DNA of 64,000 nucleotides, from the NCBI GenBank assembly GCA_030141605.1, contig JAQGDQ010000292.1, forward strand, positions 62,001 through 126,000, in the 5' to 3' direction. Below the pieces are notes generated by a model. That model did not search any database and had not been told where the DNA came from. It saw nothing but the letters and a program-made list of their open reading frames with translations. Shown piece after piece: positions 61,526 to 64,000 of the stretch (position 1 is its first letter; each line of letters begins with the position of its first letter). Origin of the DNA: Tubiluchus corallicola (taxonomy: Eukaryota; Priapulida; Priapulimorpha; Priapulimorphida; Tubiluchidae). The position numbers and the translations under genes are program-made.

Positions 61526-63355
61526 ACATAACTGGCATGAGTTGAGATTTTCTGCTGTTGGTTGGTATTGTTATTCTTAACGTGTTTCTAACATTAAGAA
61601 TTTATTGGATTTATAAGCAGGATGTTTCTAGCTGATTGATTCAATTTGATTGGTTTACTCGATGCCCTTAATGGTCTAGCTGCAATCTGATTTTCTACTT
61701 TCAATTATTCCTCCTGTTTAACTTACATTGTAAGTTAAATTCTGAAAACTGACGAATTTCTCTCTCCAGCTTTTGGCAACTGAATTTAAGAATGCATTGT
61801 TTTGTTTTCTCTGTGGCTTGACAAGACGCTCTCTGCATTCGCGTTTCTGAAAGACGACGCAGTCGTTTCTAAATTGCACTTCCTTATCTATAATCGTCAT
61901 TCCAGCCAGTTGATTGTTCAAGCCAATCGAGTTTAAATTTTGCTCGGATATCCAACGAATTATTCGAGAAAATAACGCAGCCTGCTGTGATTTTTTGCTG
62001 CATTCAATCAATAGTGTGCATTGACATGCAGTGGTCATTTATTGAATGAGTCTATGCAGCAACTGAAGCCATTTAGAATTAGGTGTTGACGTACGGAGCT
62101 CGAGTTAATTCTGATTCGGTTCTTCTGATTAAACCTATCCAAATTCATTCGCATTTTTCATTGTACTTATTAGTTGCAGAAGCAGACGTGTTTTCACGTA
62201 CGTGACGTCATAGCTCAAACTGTGCGCGTGACGTAACAGAATTAGCCTTACATGTGTCGCCAAAAATCACTGTTTATTCGAGGGTAATGTAAACGTGAAC
62301 ACTGTTTACTGTAAAAGTAAACTATCGTTCTGCTAAAAACTATTTACATCATTGCAGCGTCGGTCATTAGCGGGTAAATTATAAGAATACATTGTACGAA
62401 AGCTACAAGTAGTGACGTACGCCTTAAGCGTAATGCATTCTGAACGTGATAAATGTGATTACTGAAAGAGATTATTGCCCCAAGACTTTTCGCAAACATT
62501 TTTGATATTAACAACGAATTTTTCAAGTGACAAATACAGCTTACACGAAAAGTAGATTACGTAATCGCAAACAAAACAATTGAATTTTTGTGCTTGTCTC
62601 CAGTTGTAACGCCGAAGTTGTAAATTTTCCCGAAAATGCCTTCTATGGTGGTTGTTGGCTTTGTCTTTTTGTTTATCATTGTACTCATCGTTATCATTCT
62701 TCTAATTATATTGTGATTCTTGCAAAGCTGTAGTCACAAAGGAGTGCTTGCTAAAAGTAGATTGAAAACTGTCAGGTAAGATTAGAAAGTGGCTTAACGA
62801 AAAATAAAACATTGCACTGAAATACGAGATTCTTTTTAACTAAGCCAGATTAAATGAAAGCTCATATATTACATGGAATTATGTTGTTTACTGGCTTCTC
62901 TAAATTTTAGAAAAATGTAACTTTAACGTAAAGGAAATTAAACACAGTAACAATATTTTGAGTAGTCCAAAGCACAACACTGATTTTTAGGACCTAATAA
63001 AAGGACCTAAATTTTATTATTTTTTTAATGTGTTTGTTATATGTAACCACATAATGATATAACTGTTACTACATGTATGCTAATCATATTCTACATTCAC
63101 GTTTAGTTAACCTTTTCTGGATTACTCTTCAGCAACAATTTTCTTTCTTGTTGTCTTTCCTGCAGCAGCATCAACCTCTTTTACCCAGTCACCATTTCTA
63201 TGCACTTGCATAATATGTGACATATAACACGTACAGCAACTGCAGGTTCTATTACAATAGAAAATCTAAGTCTCCTGATTCATTATGAAACTAATTTCCT
63301 GCGCACAAAGCAGCAATATGATGAATTAGTGGTTACAATTGCCACTAATTGGCAA

Positions 63356-63361
63356 TTTATT
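63356..63361 (-). terminator. Candidate poly(A) signal for the right-edge gene
   Basis: AATAAA on the minus strand (TTTATT on plus), about 85 nt after the stop codon at 63,445, a usual distance for a short 3' UTR. Confidence 0.45.
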
Positions 63362-63444
63362 CAGAGCTGATCTAATATTGCTACAGGGTCTTCGTTAGTT
63401 TCCTAAAAGACCCACGTTGGTAAGCTGTGCTGGATTGTCTACAT

Positions 63445-63993
63445 CTACATCTGATCAGGCACTGTCTTTTTGGGTGACTCTTCAAGATGGCTGCTATACA
63501 AAGGTGATACCAGCAACTCTGCGATCTCATTCTCTACTGCCTTACTGACATGGGAATCTAATCGCAATGTCATCTGATCATTCTGCTTGTTATCTATCTT
63601 CTCGAGTGCACATTCTGATGTTTCCTCTAACACGTTTTCTGGTTCGCTGTTATTTTTCTGAGCAGTTCCAGGTATTGGTGTGTTACTTTCAACACTGTCA
63701 ACGCTTGGTTTTCTTTGAGTCTTCGCAAAATGATGATCAGATGAGTTTTCCAAATCGTCACCAGGTTGAGCTGGATCGTCTACATCTGCAGCCGGTAGAG
63801 GACTACTTTTATTGATTGCCTCCGCCAAATGACTGTCATGCAAAGTTGCCGGATGAACAACTACCACCTCATTTTCTACACCAACAGTGACCTGCATGGA
63901 ATATGGTGACAGCATTTGCGGATCATTTTGTTTCTTGTCCAAGTTCTCAGATGCAGATGTTGGTATTTTATCTAATACGTTTTCTAGTTCCAT
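63445..63993 (-). CDS. C-terminal exon of an acidic, internally duplicated protein (5' part outside window)
   Basis: An open minus-strand frame of at least 182 codons, closed by TAG at 63,445 and open to the window edge (the ATG at 63,993 need not be the true start). It is rich in Glu, Asp, Ser, Asn and Pro with no Trp. Two related segments about 115 residues apart share ENVLDKI/ENVLEET, NLDKKQND/KIDNKQND, VGVENEVVV/KAVENEIAE and DSHLAEA/SSHLEES, so the protein contains a duplicated unit of about 65 residues. Low-complexity composition suggests a disordered region. No family is recognised. Confidence 0.6.
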   Translation of the reverse strand: MELENVLDKIPTSASENLDKKQNDPQMLSPYSMQVTVGVENEVVVVHPATLHDSHLAEAINKSSPLPAADVDDPAQPGDDLENSSDHHFAKTQRKPSVDSVESNTPIPGTAQKNNSEPENVLEETSECALEKIDNKQNDQMTLRLDSHVSKAVENEIAELLVSPLYSSHLEESPKKTVPDQM

Positions 63994-64000
63994 GTTGCTT

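Larger units (their letters stand above)
59811..63355. other. Intergenic, no confident gene
   Basis: Contains triplet-rich simple sequence (GTT/GTC/ATC words at 60,895-61,160; a compound microsatellite at 61,441-61,525), a poly-C run at 60,774 and a 26-codon hydrophobic open frame at 62,636. A GC-richer block at about 60,010-60,130 has short open frames but no recognisable domain. Confidence 0.4.

Overview
This is a stretch of animal (metazoan) nuclear DNA, most likely from an invertebrate. It is AT-rich, its genes are split by introns, it carries extracellular modules linked by phase-1 introns, and it is full of triplet microsatellites and decayed transposons. I cannot name the species. No prokaryotic operon, rRNA operon, tRNA or CRISPR array was seen.

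Left part (1-14,640, + strand): the 3' portion of one large gene. It runs in from beyond the left edge and ends in a stop at 14,315, with a poly(A) signal at 14,633. Thirteen exons join without frame conflict into about 865 residues: F5/8C (discoidin) domain, two PAN/apple domains, two C-type lectin-like domains, a Thr/Ser-rich mucin-like stalk, one transmembrane helix and an 18-residue cytoplasmic tail. It looks like a cell-surface adhesion or recognition receptor. Its introns carry microsatellites, a hAT-type MITE and an inverted pair of a roughly 700-bp dispersed repeat.

Middle (14,640-50,650): mostly gene-poor. It holds a degenerate non-LTR retrotransposon (17.56-21.90 kb) with recognisable ORF1, endonuclease and reverse transcriptase, and a second 3' fragment of a similar element (32.8-33.36 kb). 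It also has several hairpin or TIR MITEs, a 5S-rRNA-derived fragment, large CT, GAT and GA microsatellites, and an inactivated GT61 (EOGT-like) glycosyltransferase pseudogene on the minus strand (44.69-45.94 kb).

Right part (50,650-64,000): an isolated signal-peptide exon (50.65 kb), then a composite 2.2-kb foldback-like element whose inverted ends are built of 21-bp tandem repeats. After that come a 1.28-kb hAT element with a perfect 8-bp target duplication and a second 5S-derived repeat. A well-preserved two-exon minus-strand gene follows, encoding a Myb/SANT-like DNA-binding protein with a C-terminal coiled coil (59.06-56.50 kb). At the right edge is the C-terminal exon of a minus-strand gene encoding an acidic, internally duplicated protein.

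The genes do not form a pathway. The strongest items for follow-up are the multi-lectin receptor, the foldback element, the two 5S-derived repeats and the EOGT-like pseudogene. All exon joins are read by eye from splice consensus and frame; no transcript or database evidence was available.
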